From Dactylellina haptotyla (lineage: Eukaryota > Ascomycota > Orbiliomycetes > Orbiliales > Orbiliaceae), in contig CM062385.1 of NCBI GenBank assembly GCA_031310005.1, positions 3,472,001 to 3,536,000 on the forward strand: 64,000 bases of DNA, given 5' to 3'. The position numbers were made by a program, and so were the translations under genes. The notes under the pieces are model-generated. The model made no database searches and had not been told where the DNA came from. It saw only the letters and a program-made list of their open reading frames with translations. Positions 23,414 through 35,503 of the stretch are shown here, piece by piece (position 1 is the stretch's first letter; the number at the start of each line of letters is the position of its first letter).

Positions 23414-25242
23414 TTATTGAGGATTGTTCCGTCTTCGTGGAGCGGGAGGCGGTGTGAGGCCTGTGGAGAAGGGGAAAAATGAATCGCTGGGGACAAGGCA
23501 GTCATAAAAGTTCTCCTCCTCATCGTAGGCGTCAGGGGGATCCATAATAAGACCCGATTGTATCCTTTGTTCGGCTGTGTTCGATGGTACTTCACTTGAC
23601 AATTGTTCAGGTTCGATGCTTATGCTGTGCCTCAGGAGTGCCATCAACCCTGGCATTCCCGACAATACGGATTGTCTGACCCTGGACCTTCTCCACATGT
23701 CATTTTGCTTATCGCCCGGAAGTGGGAATTCGCTGGTATAGATTCGGGGCAGAACATATGTCTGGACAGATGTTCCTTCCGCATCTGATGCAGTCTTTAC
23801 TGTGCCGCTCCGGACAAGTTCTGCTGCCTGTGAAGGCAGGCGCCTAGGCTGATGGGTTGCGCCAATCGGAAACCTTCTCTTTTTATATGCCCAACGGTAG
23901 AAAATTTTCGCGGAAGGGAGACAGCTTGTCAATATCGATAGTATGATCTCGATATTGTTGACGATTTCAAGGTTAACCCAGTACCCTATATTTGGAAGCA
24001 CGCATCCCAGCATTAGCGCCAATTATTGACCCGTTGAGTTCGCTATTCACATACACGTGAAGTCCTGGAATATGTGTGTTTTGTTTGAGGTGAACTGCCA
24101 GAGTCGTGCGGCAGATGCGGCGACAGTCCTACGCGTGCCAGCGTTGGCTAGTTAGATACAATATAATCGAGGTGGGCAAGCAATTGCTAAATTCGCGGAG
24201 TAAAACAACTGGTGTGAAATACGAACAGAAATCCAGAGATGAAGATGATAAATATCTGAAGTTTGCGTTTCTCGGGTAGATATCGTAGCTGCCTGATCAA
24301 TGGCAGCGGCGACAGGAGAATCATGCAGTCCAGTGAAAGTGTTGTTGCACACATGGCTATATTTAATCCCATTGGGTCTGCACCCTTTCGCAAGCCTCCA
24401 ATCAAGTCAAATATTATGCCGGGACGGTCCGGCACGCAGAAAACCATGGCGGCAGTGATTATGATGAAGTTTGCAATTTTAAGAAATACGAGAATATCGC
24501 AAACTTTTTGCATCCTGGTTCTGAGCGGAGAATAGAGTCTGCGGAAGGACAGGAGCAACGAGACTCTAACAAGCGTGTAGATCCATACAGACATTAGATC
24601 GATTATCACTGTAGCAGATCAGATATTTTATTCTTTGGATGACGGATGAGAGAACCTACTTGACATCTTTGCACCATTGAGAAAACATTAGTATATCGGT
24701 TGAACGTTACGCTAAATTTTGGCTTGTAGACCGAGTCTTATAATTACCGTATATATGTTGCGCATGCTCTCCATTCTCACATCATATACATGCCACCCTG
24801 CCTGAAACCTCGTGCAGGAGCTAGTTAAGGCAAATGTTACAATAGCGGATATCTTTGCATGTTAGTTGATAATCATCTTTGAAACATCTCGGTGAATTGT
24901 AGATATGGGGTAGCTTAGTATCACAGTACTCACTATAGAGAAGACCAGGAGCCAATCTTCGAGAAAAAGATTCCGCCGGCGCCGTTCCCACTGCGTTGCA
25001 AGTATCTTTAGAAGTGCCAGGACGACGGTGGCGCCCAGGGCGATGGAACTCCCTAAAATAATCGGAACGTGGGATCGAATAACCGGATGATAGTTGGGAT
25101 CTTGGAGCGCTGGGGGCATCCAGCCGGCTTGGATGTAAGGGTTGTCGGTGAGATTCACGAGATTAAACAGTTGGGCTAGCTCGTAGATATCTTGCATGGT
25201 TTGGCCGGTTGAGAGGCGTATGGGATCGGTCTGTATCGCCAT
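23414..25242 (-). CDS. Fungal rhodopsin-domain membrane protein (PTH11-type fold) with microexon
   Basis: Seven coding pieces fit as 24934-25242, 24748-24852, 24660-24666, 24227-24608, 24055-24128 and 23414-23985, where the third is only 7 nt; together they give 482 residues in one frame. The ATG at 25242 is the first in frame. Hydrophobic segments begin at 'VPIILGSSIALGATVVLALL'; the sequence 'LFLEDWLLVFSI' is the conserved D-D/E-W of fungal integral membrane rhodopsin-domain proteins; further helices include 'DILVFLKIANFIIITAAMVF' and 'FIIFISGFLTVAASAARLW', and 'NNIEIILSILTSCLP' matches the last conserved helix (N-x-E....CLP). The remaining ~170 residues are a cytoplasmic disordered tail. 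Such proteins are candidate surface receptors in filamentous fungi. The last intron before the tail requires GTATGT, not the overlapping GTGTAT. The fourth intron uses a GTTCGT donor. Confidence 0.85.
24660..24666 (-). other. Predicted 7-nt microexon (ATGTCAA)
   Basis: It is bounded by a GCAAAG acceptor with a CTAAT branch on one side and a GTAGGT donor on the other. Without it the frame before and after does not match by one base; with it all later joins stay in frame to the stop. Confidence 0.55.
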
Positions 25243-26073
25243 GGTTCTAAATGTAATAGTCACTTCTTGCAATCGAGCTCCCGTAGTTCATTCCACGCTA
25301 CTAATGATTTGGTTTATACAGTTCCATGTAGGGAGGCACGGCTTGCAATATTTATATGATCATTGTATTGATATATACGGTGAACTGTGATATCCACTTT
25401 GTCAACAGTTGTCAATCCGCGCAGGGATTCGAGATACCCCTATCATCGCAACCAGCAGACGCTCGAGTATTTATGACGTCTGGTCCTCGTGTGCTGCTAT
25501 CTGACGGTTGGTGCCTGGTGTTGTCGCCGCTGCGTTGTCCGAACGTTGAAACACGCTTCTCATGAAACGATTAAACCCCGAGCCGTCCGCGAGACCGCCA
25601 AATCAACTAAATCGCCATCGACCTGCTCAACTTAGAAGTCGTTCGATTGGCAGCACTTCGCCGACGTCGCGACACAGTAATGACAGCTTGCAGCTTATCC
25701 GGGTGTCAACACCTGTTTCATGATAAGGGACCGCAGACGAGGAAAACACCGCGCCTTGGCGGTCGCGGCTTCAGGTGACTGGCGGTGCAGTGTGCAGTAG
25801 CTGCTCCCAAGACGTCTTTGCACAACGCGATCGCGAGCCTGCTGTCGGTCGGTGTCGTGCTTGCGGTGGGGCCGATGGCTGCTTTCAGCAGCTTCCGCGG
25901 CCGACCCGGTTGAGTCTTCCGAGGCTCCTGCCCCCGCGCATTCTGCCAGTAACCTCAAGCTTCTTCCATCGTGGGATTCGGTTCTACTTTGACCGTACCC
26001 TTCTCCATCTCCTCAACCGAGAGCGCTCGAGTTAAACAGACAAGTTTGCGTCGCGCTCGTATTCATTCTATCG
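25243..26073. other. Divergent intergenic region
   Basis: It separates the minus-strand rhodopsin-like gene from the plus-strand DUF829 gene and so holds both promoters. From about 25600 it becomes GC-rich, and just before 26074 there is a pyrimidine-rich leader typical of fungal genes. Overlapping frames on both strands here are not supported. Confidence 0.5.
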
Positions 26074-26934
26074 ATGGAGGTAGCAACACCCTCCTTTCCG
26101 TCCCTCGGGTTTCAAACCCTCTCGCCTCTTCTCTCGTACTCTCCCGGAGATAGCACCCCGACAGCAGCGCCTTCCCCACCGTCTGATGCCGGCCACTATG
26201 ATCTCGTGATGATATGGGGTTGGATGAACGCCGCTCCTCGCCATGTCATAAAATACATACAACTTCATCGCACCCTACAACCTGGCGTGCCAGTCGTCTT
26301 CATGCAATCAACCACTGCATCTTGGCTCGGATTGACGAGTGCCTTCGACACCTCGCTCCCAGTGATTTTTGATATCGTCAAAACACTACCCGAAAAACCA
26401 AAAATTTTCGTGCACACTCTCTCTAACGGTGGCACCACCGGGTTCGCCAAATTTCTGGCTCTTTATCGAAACAAAACTGGTAATCCCCTGTCGGTACGCA
26501 CTCTGCTCATCGATTCGGCACCTGGCGGCCTCAAATTTCCTTCCGCCCTGACCCGCGGAGTCAATGCCTTCATGGAAATGGTGCGAAATCCCATCCTTAG
26601 ACCGATCCTTTACCCTGTGATGTATCTCTTCATCAGCATTCTGTACGTCCCTCCCATGTTGATGGGGATCGAACATCCCATCAGCGCCATGAGGCGGACA
26701 CTGAATGACGAAACTTTGATTTCTGAAGGCGATACCAGGGGTTACACCTTCTGCAAGGGCGACACGATGGTGGGATGGGAGGACATTGTGGAACACGCCA
26801 AAGAAGCCGAGGACAGGGGTTGGAGGGTTTTCACGAAGGGATTCGACGGTGGAAGCCACGTCGGTGGCTATCGGCATCACCCTCAAGAGTACGAAGACTT
26901 CATTAAACAACTAAGAAAGGCAACACCGGTATGA
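26074..26934 (+). CDS. DUF829 / PaxU-like (TMEM53-type) alpha/beta hydrolase-fold protein
   Basis: A single exon of 286 residues. Key blocks are 'DLVMIWGWMNAAPRHVIKYIQ', where WGWMNA is the family start; 'HTLSNGGTTGF' (SNGG nucleophile-elbow-like); 'LLIDSAPG' and 'RPILYPVMYLFISIL', a hydrophobic segment; and 'GSHVGGYRHHPQEYEDFI' near the end, with the His expected in the family (SxHVxHxxxxPxxY). The family includes TMEM53 and PaxU of indole-diterpene clusters. No other indole-diterpene gene is nearby, so a secondary-metabolite role is not indicated. The coding GC content is clearly higher than in the neighbours. Enzymatic activity is unproven for the family. Confidence 0.88.
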   Translation: MEVATPSFPSLGFQTLSPLLSYSPGDSTPTAAPSPPSDAGHYDLVMIWGWMNAAPRHVIKYIQLHRTLQPGVPVVFMQSTTASWLGLTSAFDTSLPVIFDIVKTLPEKPKIFVHTLSNGGTTGFAKFLALYRNKTGNPLSVRTLLIDSAPGGLKFPSALTRGVNAFMEMVRNPILRPILYPVMYLFISILYVPPMLMGIEHPISAMRRTLNDETLISEGDTRGYTFCKGDTMVGWEDIVEHAKEAEDRGWRVFTKGFDGGSHVGGYRHHPQEYEDFIKQLRKATPV

Positions 26935-27118
26935 ACTGGTCCTGGGTCTATAGTTATACATTAAATTTACAGGAGTATTTGATCCGTTATAATAAACAAC
27001 GCTATAATAGAGAATATAAGGATTCTTCAGATGCAGAACAAATGATTAGAAAGATAGATAAAAATATATGAATTTTCCTTACGCCGTTAATGCAATTTTA
27101 TTTCTATGCCATTTCGTT

Positions 27119-28155
27119 CTAGCAGGGTAGCGCGAACTTGAGTTTGCGATCCGCAGTTGCGACACCGAAATATCTTTCCACAGCCGGGTTTGCTGTTGGG
27201 GCGTCAAAAGCTGTGAACCAGAAGGCACCAACGATGTCAGGCTTGGGCCACAACCAACAAGCAACATTGGCATAGTAGTTGCGCGCATTACTGGTCGCTG
27301 GCCAAGCAGACCCAAAGTTGCCATTCGTGCCAGGCCCTGTTGGCCATCCGGTCTCGCCGATCCAAACCTTGATGCCGGGCTTGAGGGGACCGACGTGGCT
27401 CTGCGTAGCCCAGAGCGAGTTCTGGAATGTCTTCTTCGAGATTGTATCTCGAATCGACACACCTTGCCAGTATGGGAATCCGTTCATGATGACCATATCG
27501 CAGGCTCTGGTGACCACATCATTGGCCCCATCAACCCAGGCGGTCCATGTATCGGTGTGACCGACCTAAAGTGTTGTTAGCAATGGCGACGTAATCTCCA
27601 ATCGCAAAGGATCACCTTACCTGAATCTGGCTGTTGAACTGTCGGACCATTCCTCGTACGTCGTATATTTGGTTGGCTAGTTGTTGGGGAGCAATATCCT
27701 TTCTGTACAAGTCTTCAGATCCGACACTGACACCAGCAATCCATCCTGTGCCGTATCTTCGGATTGCATCGAGAAGCGCGGCCTTTTCGGCACTGAAGTG
27801 GTTGTAATCGGTTGCCCAGACGCCGACAAGAATCTTGATTCCGCCAACACGTTGAGCCGCAGGAACAGCGTTCGCGAGAGCTAAGAAGGGGGCTGTTAGA
27901 AGCCGAGCTTTAATAAGACGAAAATTCTGAAGACTTACTTCCGCAGTCGCTGGATGCATATAGACGAACTGCGTTGAAACCCTTGCCCCAGCTCTTCATC
28001 GCTCTGAAATCGGCCTCCCAATCCCCTTGGCTTTTACAATTCCCGACCGCATTATTGGCCCCCATACTGAATCCCTTGTATGCGCCTGCCTGTATTTGCA
28101 TTGGAAGGAGCAGCAGTACCGCCGCAACGGTAAGTATCGTGTTTAGGATGGCCAT
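27119..28155 (-). CDS. GH17 glucan endo-1,3-beta-glucosidase, secreted
   Basis: Three exons (27939-28155, 27621-27880, 27565-27119) give 307 residues; the introns are 58 and 55 nt. Residues 1-23 are a signal peptide. The mature protein starts 'GAYKGFSMGANN', a typical GH17 beginning. The proton donor is Glu128 in 'VSVGSED', and the nucleophile is Glu230 in 'VWIGETGWPTG', the GH17 signature. The length is normal for the short soluble type (catalytic domain only, no GPI signal). It should cleave or transglycosylate beta-1,3-glucan of the fungal wall. It works on the same polymer as the GH72 enzyme at 49.2 kb, though the two genes are not linked in an operon-like way. Confidence 0.93.
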
Positions 28156-31100
28156 AATGACGATGCTATCAATGCTGACTTTCCTGAGTAGTTGGTATAT
28201 AGAAAGAAATGCGCCGTGTAGTCAAGCTGCTGAGCTGCACCAGTTAAATTTTTGGTGGGAGCGTCGAATGAACTTATATACGCCCAGAGAAACATAATAA
28301 AACCGTGCCATTGTCCTCCCATAGCCAAGGCCGTTGACAAAGGGATTGTCAAGTGCATTTGCCTCTAAAGAATATTCTTCAGCAGGGTTCAGGCAAGGTT
28401 CGGCTCAAGAATCCAGGTCACATTCGCCAAAACTAACATGCATGGCCCACGCTAATGAGGTGAATACCAACCAGATGCATGCAAATCGAGTGGCACCATG
28501 TGCGGAGGGCTGCGATGCTGCTAATTTTGGGAGAATTGCGTTACATCGAGGAAGGTGCTGTGGCCTCTAAGACACCTGGCCGATGTCATTGTCGCAAATT
28601 AAATGTTCTTCTGGCGAGACTTTGCTACCACGTCGCCAAGCCCGGAAAGATCCATCCGTGGAGAATTATACGACGTCGCCTTTGCATATCGTCATGCCAA
28701 GTGGTGTCGTTAGTAATCAGAGCCTCGTTTCTCGGAGCTGCTAAATCATGGTGATGGTAGAATATATAGCCCGGGTAAATGAAACCAAAGTGAAGGGCTC
28801 AACAAAGTCATCGATTAAGAGAGTTGCAACGACTCTACCGGCTGGCCTATTCGTTCAGCTATGGTCTCTGTGTCTAGAGCACATAGCTAACCATGAACTC
28901 GAGCCTACATGTAGAATGTAAGATAGAAATAGAAGCTTGCTGCTACCGAGTTGCCGCGGGAACAAACTATCGTAATTTTGAAGACGCCCATGAGGGCTGA
29001 ACAAGTGGTTCTTGACCAATTTAGAAGTTTTTGCCGGCGAGAAGCCTCGAAGGGAACGGAGGGTTACCTGTTCAGGATTGGTTGTGAGTTGCGTTCGTGC
29101 GAGCTTAAAATTTTTCATGGACAACACCACTCTTGGTTGAACTCTTCGCTCCATATTTTGGGGGTATTCTTTGCTTATTCTCGGTGGTAAACTCAGCCCG
29201 TGTGGCGTTGAGTAGCGCCGTCCTGACGCTGAAAAAATCTAGAAACACCGTCGTATGCATATTTCAATTGGTAGGATCAAGGGCAACTTGTCCGGTGTTA
29301 TGACTTCAAAGATGGTAGCTGACTACCTGACGTAGGATTGCTTGTTTTCCGCTTCCTTTGCGCTCGTGAATGTGATCGAATTCTGCATTCTCCATCCTAA
29401 CTGAGAACCTCCTTAAGCTTCCGTTTGTTTACTCATCCGCATCCGGTACATTTTGTTTCTTGGCGAGTGAAACAACTGCGACCCAAATTCTTCCCTCGGT
29501 TCAACCGAATGAGCCTCTTGTCAAGCGAGAGATGTTCAAGACAGTCTAAACGCAGAATATCATTGAATTTGCTTGGAAATTGACAGACTTGGTTGCTCCT
29601 TAAAAGGCTCCAGAAAAGATTTAGCCCCGCTACTTTGTCGTTATGGTGCAGCATAATCTGGGAAGCACAGGATAGTGGCCGTATTGTTGGGTAGCTTCGA
29701 AGCAAATGCGCATTAATGCGTTGGTGACCCCTTTCAGATATTTCGCGAACAATATTTTGAAGCCCTCGACCTTGGTTTGGAGATTGGGGGCGAGCTGATT
29801 TTCCAAGCTCTAGTACAGAGTATTTTTGCAACGTTCGACCAATTCGATTTAGGCGTACTGTTTTGTAGAGATCGCACCGCCGCTCTCGCTGGTGGCGAGT
29901 TCCTGATTTTTCCCACAGCCACGAATAAATTCTACACTATTTGGTCGTATCGATAACAAAATAATAAACAACTTAGCCTATAGATGGACCGCGGGTAATC
30001 CTATAGTTGGAAATATAGTGGATGCAAACCGAACAGTTGCCATCGGTACATCCATTTGGTCGTGATGTAATTTTTCCAGGCCGGTTGTCTCTAGGATATC
30101 TGGAATACTAACAACAACCTTCAGCTATATACAAGGTAGTCTCGTTGCCAGACGGGGCAGTTTTGCTGCTGGTCCGTGGACTAGAAAAGCCAAAAAGAGC
30201 TCCGCAAGACCCATTTGAAGTTAGCGTTGAACCACTTCAGATCATGCCTTTGCGGCTGCTCGGCACAAAATTGAGAAACGAACTATATATTTTTAGAATA
30301 TCCGATCTCAGTTTAGCCCAAAACTCTATCAATATTTCCTCTTCCAGCCGGAAAACGGCCATTCGATTTATAAATGCCTAGAGAGAAAAGAACCATATTC
30401 TACATGAATATAGATATATGATATTCGTGCTATCCCTCTCATTCCACAAGCTAGCTAACTTTTGAAATCATAATAATACTAAAGCATCCATTGCATTATC
30501 CTGTACGACTCGATATTTTCTGTCGAATCGAATCGAATCTGTACCAAAGCAAAGGTTGTATAGGTTTGCTGCACAAAAATCTGTATCAATAGATCTATAC
30601 ATTCGCTCCAAGGCTAAGTTGCCTGGTTAGATTGCAGTAAAGTCGGTTTATCAACTACTGGCAAAAAGCCGATTGGTTCAAGCCATCAATAGCTTCGGCT
30701 GCCACTGCAATTCCGACCAGACGACGGGGCTTTTTGAGGCGTCGAGTATCCTGTCTTAGCGCATTATCGCGTTCAGTTAGGGTGCCGCATCGGCTGAAAC
30801 GCGTTGACAAACACTGTGCTTGAAGCCCTGACCCACAAATGAATAAAACTCAAATGGAAAAAACTTCTAAGAAGTGGGCCTTGGCCATATTGATTATGGC
30901 TCTCGTCTTAGCTAGCTCACGGGGAATATGCCAAATCTAGCTTGTCTATAATAAATAACACGTACTTTGTGTAGGTTCCATATCCCCTAGCTTGATAAAA
31001 CCCATTTAGGGGGCTATAAGACCGAGTCATGCCCGCCATTGTTTATAGGTGGAGGGAGCGACATTCAGACATTGGTTTTGTTTAAAAAATTATATATTTT

Positions 31101-31178
31101 AATAATTTTGCTTTCACTCATTCCTTTACCTCGTTCTCGAGTGCTAGGATTTGCATTAAGAGTATCACGACACACATA
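28156..31178. other. Gene-poor 3-kb stretch, nothing recognised
   Basis: The first ~200 bases are the GH17 promoter side. The rest has only short frames. A short run of the pentamer TCGAA lies near 30520-30540. No transposon ends, long direct or inverted repeats, or RNA genes were seen. Confidence 0.45.
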
Positions 31179-32363
31179 ATGTTGACTAGAGCAGTCGTTG
31201 CCGGTATTTGCTTCGCTGCTGCTGCCTCCGGGGCTGCCTATATCGCACCCCGAGCAGGATGTAATGCAGATCTTTGCTTGCGAGGTGTGTTGGACCAAGA
31301 GTATCATGAAAATGTTCTAGGGCTAATTGAGGATGTCTCCAGCGCTTCGTGCCACCCAGATTGCAGGGCGATTAGAACAAGCTTCTTCTGATTGTGGCTC
31401 GTTTTGGGTCACTACCGTCACTCCACCAGAAGTGTAGGTAGTGCAAATATCAATATCTACGGGTCGAATTTGGGGATTACTGACAAAAGTGATACGACTA
31501 GTACGATTACAAATACAGCCACTCATTCTACAACGTATGTTTACGAAGCACAAGCTACGGAAACGAAAACCTTCGACCAGACTGACACGGTCACTGTTTT
31601 CGAGGTTGAAACGGCCTGGGGAGTTCCGACATCCACGAAAACCATATTCTCTCCGAGTGCGATCGCAATACAAAAGAAGCGCGCTGCATCCGTATCATAC
31701 ATATCGGGAATCCCTGCCTATGCTTCTGCATGTTCCGGAGCGGCCCGTTTTACGAGTGCTTGTTCCTGTGTCGGAGTTACGACGGCAAGGACAGTCACAG
31801 CCGCGACTCCGACTGAAACAGTCATAATTACTCAAACCGCCTCCTTCACCATTACTACCACTTTAGTTGCGACAGATTATTTAACTTTAACTGCCACCCA
31901 GACCGACACTGCTATCACTTCGACCCAAACACTTGGTACCGTGGCTACTACTACGGCCACGAAATTCAAGCTGCAAGTTCTCTGGACCCAAACAGGAATG
32001 ATGAGATGGGTACAAATAATAAATTCCAATGGCAACAATTTCCTGGTCCCTGTCGGTGATTTTGCGTCTGCGGCGGTTTTCTCCCTTGATCCTTCCGGCA
32101 CACTGTATTCCATGGATAACGGCTTTCAGCTAGCATATGCCCCCACCCCGTCATCTGGATCTGTAGGAATCTCGCTCAGAGCCGGCTCTTCAGTACCAAG
32201 CGGTTTCTCTGCCCTTGTTTGCTCTATTAATCAAAATAACAATGCCGTCACTTGCGGAATCGGTGCAGCTGACACTTTTACCTTTTGGAGTGCCAATAGC
32301 TCAAATCTCTCCTTATATCGTTCAGGACCTACCTATAACTCTGTAACAGCCGTATCAGTTTGA
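31179..32363 (+). CDS. Secreted CNADN-family protein (paralog 2)
   Basis: Three exons (31179-31284, 31343-31433, 31490-32363) give 356 residues. The introns are 58 nt (GTGTGT, branch GCTAAT) and 56 nt (GTAGGT). A signal peptide (1-20) precedes CNADLCLRALRAT at residue 28, formed across the first splice. A Thr-rich stretch follows, then a KKR site and 'ARFTSACSCVG', matching the SSACxC motif of paralog 1, then a second Thr-rich stretch with 'TITQT' type repeats. The C-terminal domain begins 'FKLQVLWTQTGMMRW', includes 'AAVFSLDPSGTLYS', and ends 'LYRSGPTYNSVTAVSV'. It resembles the C-terminal domain of the gene at 37.3 kb, not that of paralog 1. A surface or wall-bound role is inferred; no catalytic site is visible. 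Confidence 0.83.
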
Positions 32364-33903
32364 GAAGTGTCTAGACGCGTGTAATAAGTCCAGGAACGGG
32401 AGATATATTATTTCTATTGACTTCATATGCATATAGCTCGGTTCATTATTCTAGACATTGGTATAGGTTCAGTAACGGGGGCCCTAGCATCCGCTATTTA
32501 AGGTTGAATGCAGACAAATTCTAGGCGAACGGCAGTTTGGGAGTGATTCTTGCCAATCGTAGAAGATATGGATTTTATATAAGGCTTATATTGGGCTAGA
32601 GATGATACCTTAAGCTTCCAGTTGTCGCAGCATGATAAGTTTAAACGTACTGTGAAAGGTAACTTTGATATTTTGCCCATGGGTTCACTCGAGCAGTGAT
32701 TCGTTATATTGCAACTCCTAACAATATCCGGTTGCGCTGTTTGTCTGTCATGTTAGGTTGATTAACCATCGTGTTGAAGGTTTCTGGATCGAGAACAAAA
32801 ACGCTGCTCAATGCAATGGAGCATTCATCCGTATCCGGAACCCAAGCTTGGTAATGAAACTGATACGCAAATACATCATCTAAGCACGCATGTCAAGATG
32901 TCCGATTTATACAAGTCATGTATCTTATGAGACTCAACTTGGCCTCAAAGAACTGGGTTATATCTCAAGTTAACATCCGGGTATCCCCGACTTTAGAATC
33001 ATAAGGTGAGTTGATAATTACCGCGAATACCCCAGTGCGGCATTGAATCGGTCTTAGCAAAAAATCCATGCGTTGGGTCCGGTCCTCGATCAGATGACAA
33101 GAATATTGGTACGGGAAAATCCGAGCCTATTATGTACTGCTGATATCCTGGTAGTAAATATTGCACTAGTCGGTACGGTTATTAGTGAATATATTGCGGA
33201 TCAGGAGTCCTGGGTGTCGCAACAAATCGGCGCTACTCCATCCGCAACGCTTTCCATGCATTGTTCAAATGATGACTTTGAAGGGGTTTTCTCCACCAAT
33301 GAAGGCGTAAAAGCGGCTCTCCCAAACTGCAGGTCCTGGGTAGGCGAAAGCTCGGATCCACGGTAGAGTTTAGCCGAGGTTCAGTTCCAACAGAATGGTT
33401 GCTATCCATCTCGGAGTGTTCGGCCCTCTGAACATGATTGTCGCAAAAGCCTGGTGGCGTGAGGGGCGCACAAGCGGGTGGAATTCTCACTTAAGCTTTA
33501 TTTGAAGCGCCAAGTCAAACCATATGAAGAAGAAGTAAAGATGCTTGCCAAAATGCATCATGGCCTGGCATATGAAATCGTCTAACTCCCCGAGCGCCGG
33601 ATCAGCTTGCCGAAATTTGAGGTATGAAGCTTGAATCGAAACAAACCGCCAATAAGCTCGTCTGTACGCTAGCGCATCAAATAACACTCTAAAATTATCA
33701 AGTAAATGAGACGCTGTAGCCTGCAAAATCGATGGGATGGCTTGACCGTTGAGGAACCCGTCGTTGATTTCGAGGAGATAGGGCCGGTGCTATCCTATCC
33801 GAAGTTAGGATGAATATATAATGGAGGGTCAGAATCGATCATAAGATGTTGCAACTGTCAATGTGGAAGGGGTAATATTCAAAGACGCCTCTAATAAAAT
33901 TAA
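32364..33903. other. Intergenic, nothing recognised
   Basis: About 1.5 kb between two plus-strand secreted genes. A TATATAA element at 33815-33821 lies about 85 bp before the next ATG and is a plausible TATA box. Confidence 0.5.
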
Positions 33904-35503
33904 ATGGCAAAGAGAATAATGCATTCCACAGAGTTAGTTGCGTTGTTACTGCTTCATGTAGCAGGAACATACGCCCAATCTCCAGTCTATGGCCAATGCG
34001 GTGGAGTGAATTGGACCGGGCCGACTACATGTGCAGCTGGTAGCACATGTGTTTATTCAAACGCTTACTATTCACAATGCATTCCAGGAGGTTCGAATAC
34101 AAGTCAAACAACCACTTTGGTTACTACTACGAGGACTAGTACTAGTACCACAACTAGAACCACGACAACCAGCACCAGGTCTACTACGACCAGTGTCACA
34201 ACTACAAGGGCCACAACGACAACGCCTGGCGGCTCTGGCAGTGAGCCAGCCACGTTCACTGCCAACCCGAGTATTGGACCTGGTGGCAGCAGCTATAGAG
34301 ATTCCGCGCATTTTCGTGTCTACGGTGCTACAAGCACTTCAGCAGCTGATTCTGCGCTTAATATGCTCGAAGCTGCTTACAGTTGCTTCATTGGGACCCT
34401 AGGATGGCGGTCACCTGGTATGTATTCTTCAATGTCTCATTATTCACATAAATATGCTAATACTTCCCGCAGGTCTATCTTACAATGACAACACTGATAG
34501 CGATGGCCCCTGGACAAAAGTTAACATCTATTCTGTTAGTACCCTCCCAGGCGCTGCAGGTGTAATGCACACAGATTATGCTACCGGGGAACCCTGGCTA
34601 GAAGTTGTCCACCAATATCTCACAATTCCCGGAGTTACCGTCCATGAGTTCGGGCATGGTATGCACTATGCTCAGAAAACCTGGGTCGACCAAACTCGAA
34701 CTGGTGCTTGGTGGGAAACGGTAGCCAATTATGTTGCTGATACTTACAAAACGTCTCCCCTATGCGCAAACGCGCGCTCACAATACGGGCAATCCGCTAC
34801 TGCCACTGAGATCAACTTGAACAAGGTCATTGGAGACTCTTTTCAGGTCATTGTTGACGGTACTGTTGACACTGGGAACTACTACGAGGCATGGCCATTC
34901 CTAGCTTATCTCACGTATAACCCCGACGGCTATAGTGGCTTGGGTACGAATGCTCTCCTAAATCTATTCCAACAGTACTCCAAAAACAGCAATGAAACGC
35001 CTCTCCACACTCTGGCGCGCGTGTCTAGCGCTGGTGCTGGCGCCATTGTAGGCAAGTACTGGGCTCGGATGGCATATGTGGACATTGGCCACCCAACAGC
35101 CGGGCAGGTGTTTCTGAGCCAGCGGAGTCAGTACAACTATGCAAATCTTGATTCCCAGGGCAATAATGTCTATAAGCCCAAATCGGCTAGGCGACCACAG
35201 TATATGGGAGCCAATATTGTTCCGTTGAAAAAATCAGGCGCTGTAACTGTGACCGTCTCGGTCTCTGGCGCGACTCTTTCATATACAGCCACACTTTCCA
35301 TCAGAAATACGAGCTCGGGTGCCACGCGTTACGTCGCCCTGTCTGGTGGATCGGCCTCCGCATCGGTTGCTAGCAACGAGGAAGTCATGTTTGTAATCGC
35401 CAACACGCCTTCCAGTCCTATCCTGTATGATGCGTTTAGCTTGTCGAGCGAAGTCAAGAACGGTCTCGATTATTCGGTTACCATCACTGGAGCGACACCT
35501 TAG
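33904..35503 (+). CDS. CBM1-DUF6055 secreted protein with HExxH motif
   Basis: Two exons (33904-34417, 34473-35503) joined across a 55-nt intron give 514 residues. The first ATG begins a signal peptide (about 1-24). Residues about 25-62 are a CBM1 cellulose-binding module: '[15 protein letters not shown]' and 'YYSQC' with four Cys and the aromatic face residues. A Thr-rich linker (about 66-110) leads to a large domain of DUF6055 type. It contains HEFGH at residues 229-233, a zinc-metallopeptidase-like HExxH, followed by '[13 protein letters not shown]' with a Glu 21 residues after the motif that could be a third ligand. The C-terminus is a beta-rich domain with '[12 protein letters not shown]'. 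The enzyme class is not established for this family; a cellulose-targeted peptidase is a reasonable hypothesis only. Confidence 0.88.

Noticed and set aside
26074-26934. PaxU-like gene as sign of an indole-diterpene cluster
   Set aside because: No prenyltransferase, GGPP synthase, P450 or terpene cyclase lies nearby; the DUF829 family is widespread outside such clusters.
29433-29831. Open frame of 132 codons in the 28-31 kb gap
   Set aside because: No domain, non-ATG start region and no conserved pattern.
28156-31178. Possible transposon or virus-derived remnant in the longest gene-poor stretch
   Set aside because: No terminal repeats, transposase, reverse transcriptase or capsid-like frames were seen; likewise no CRISPR-like array anywhere in the window.
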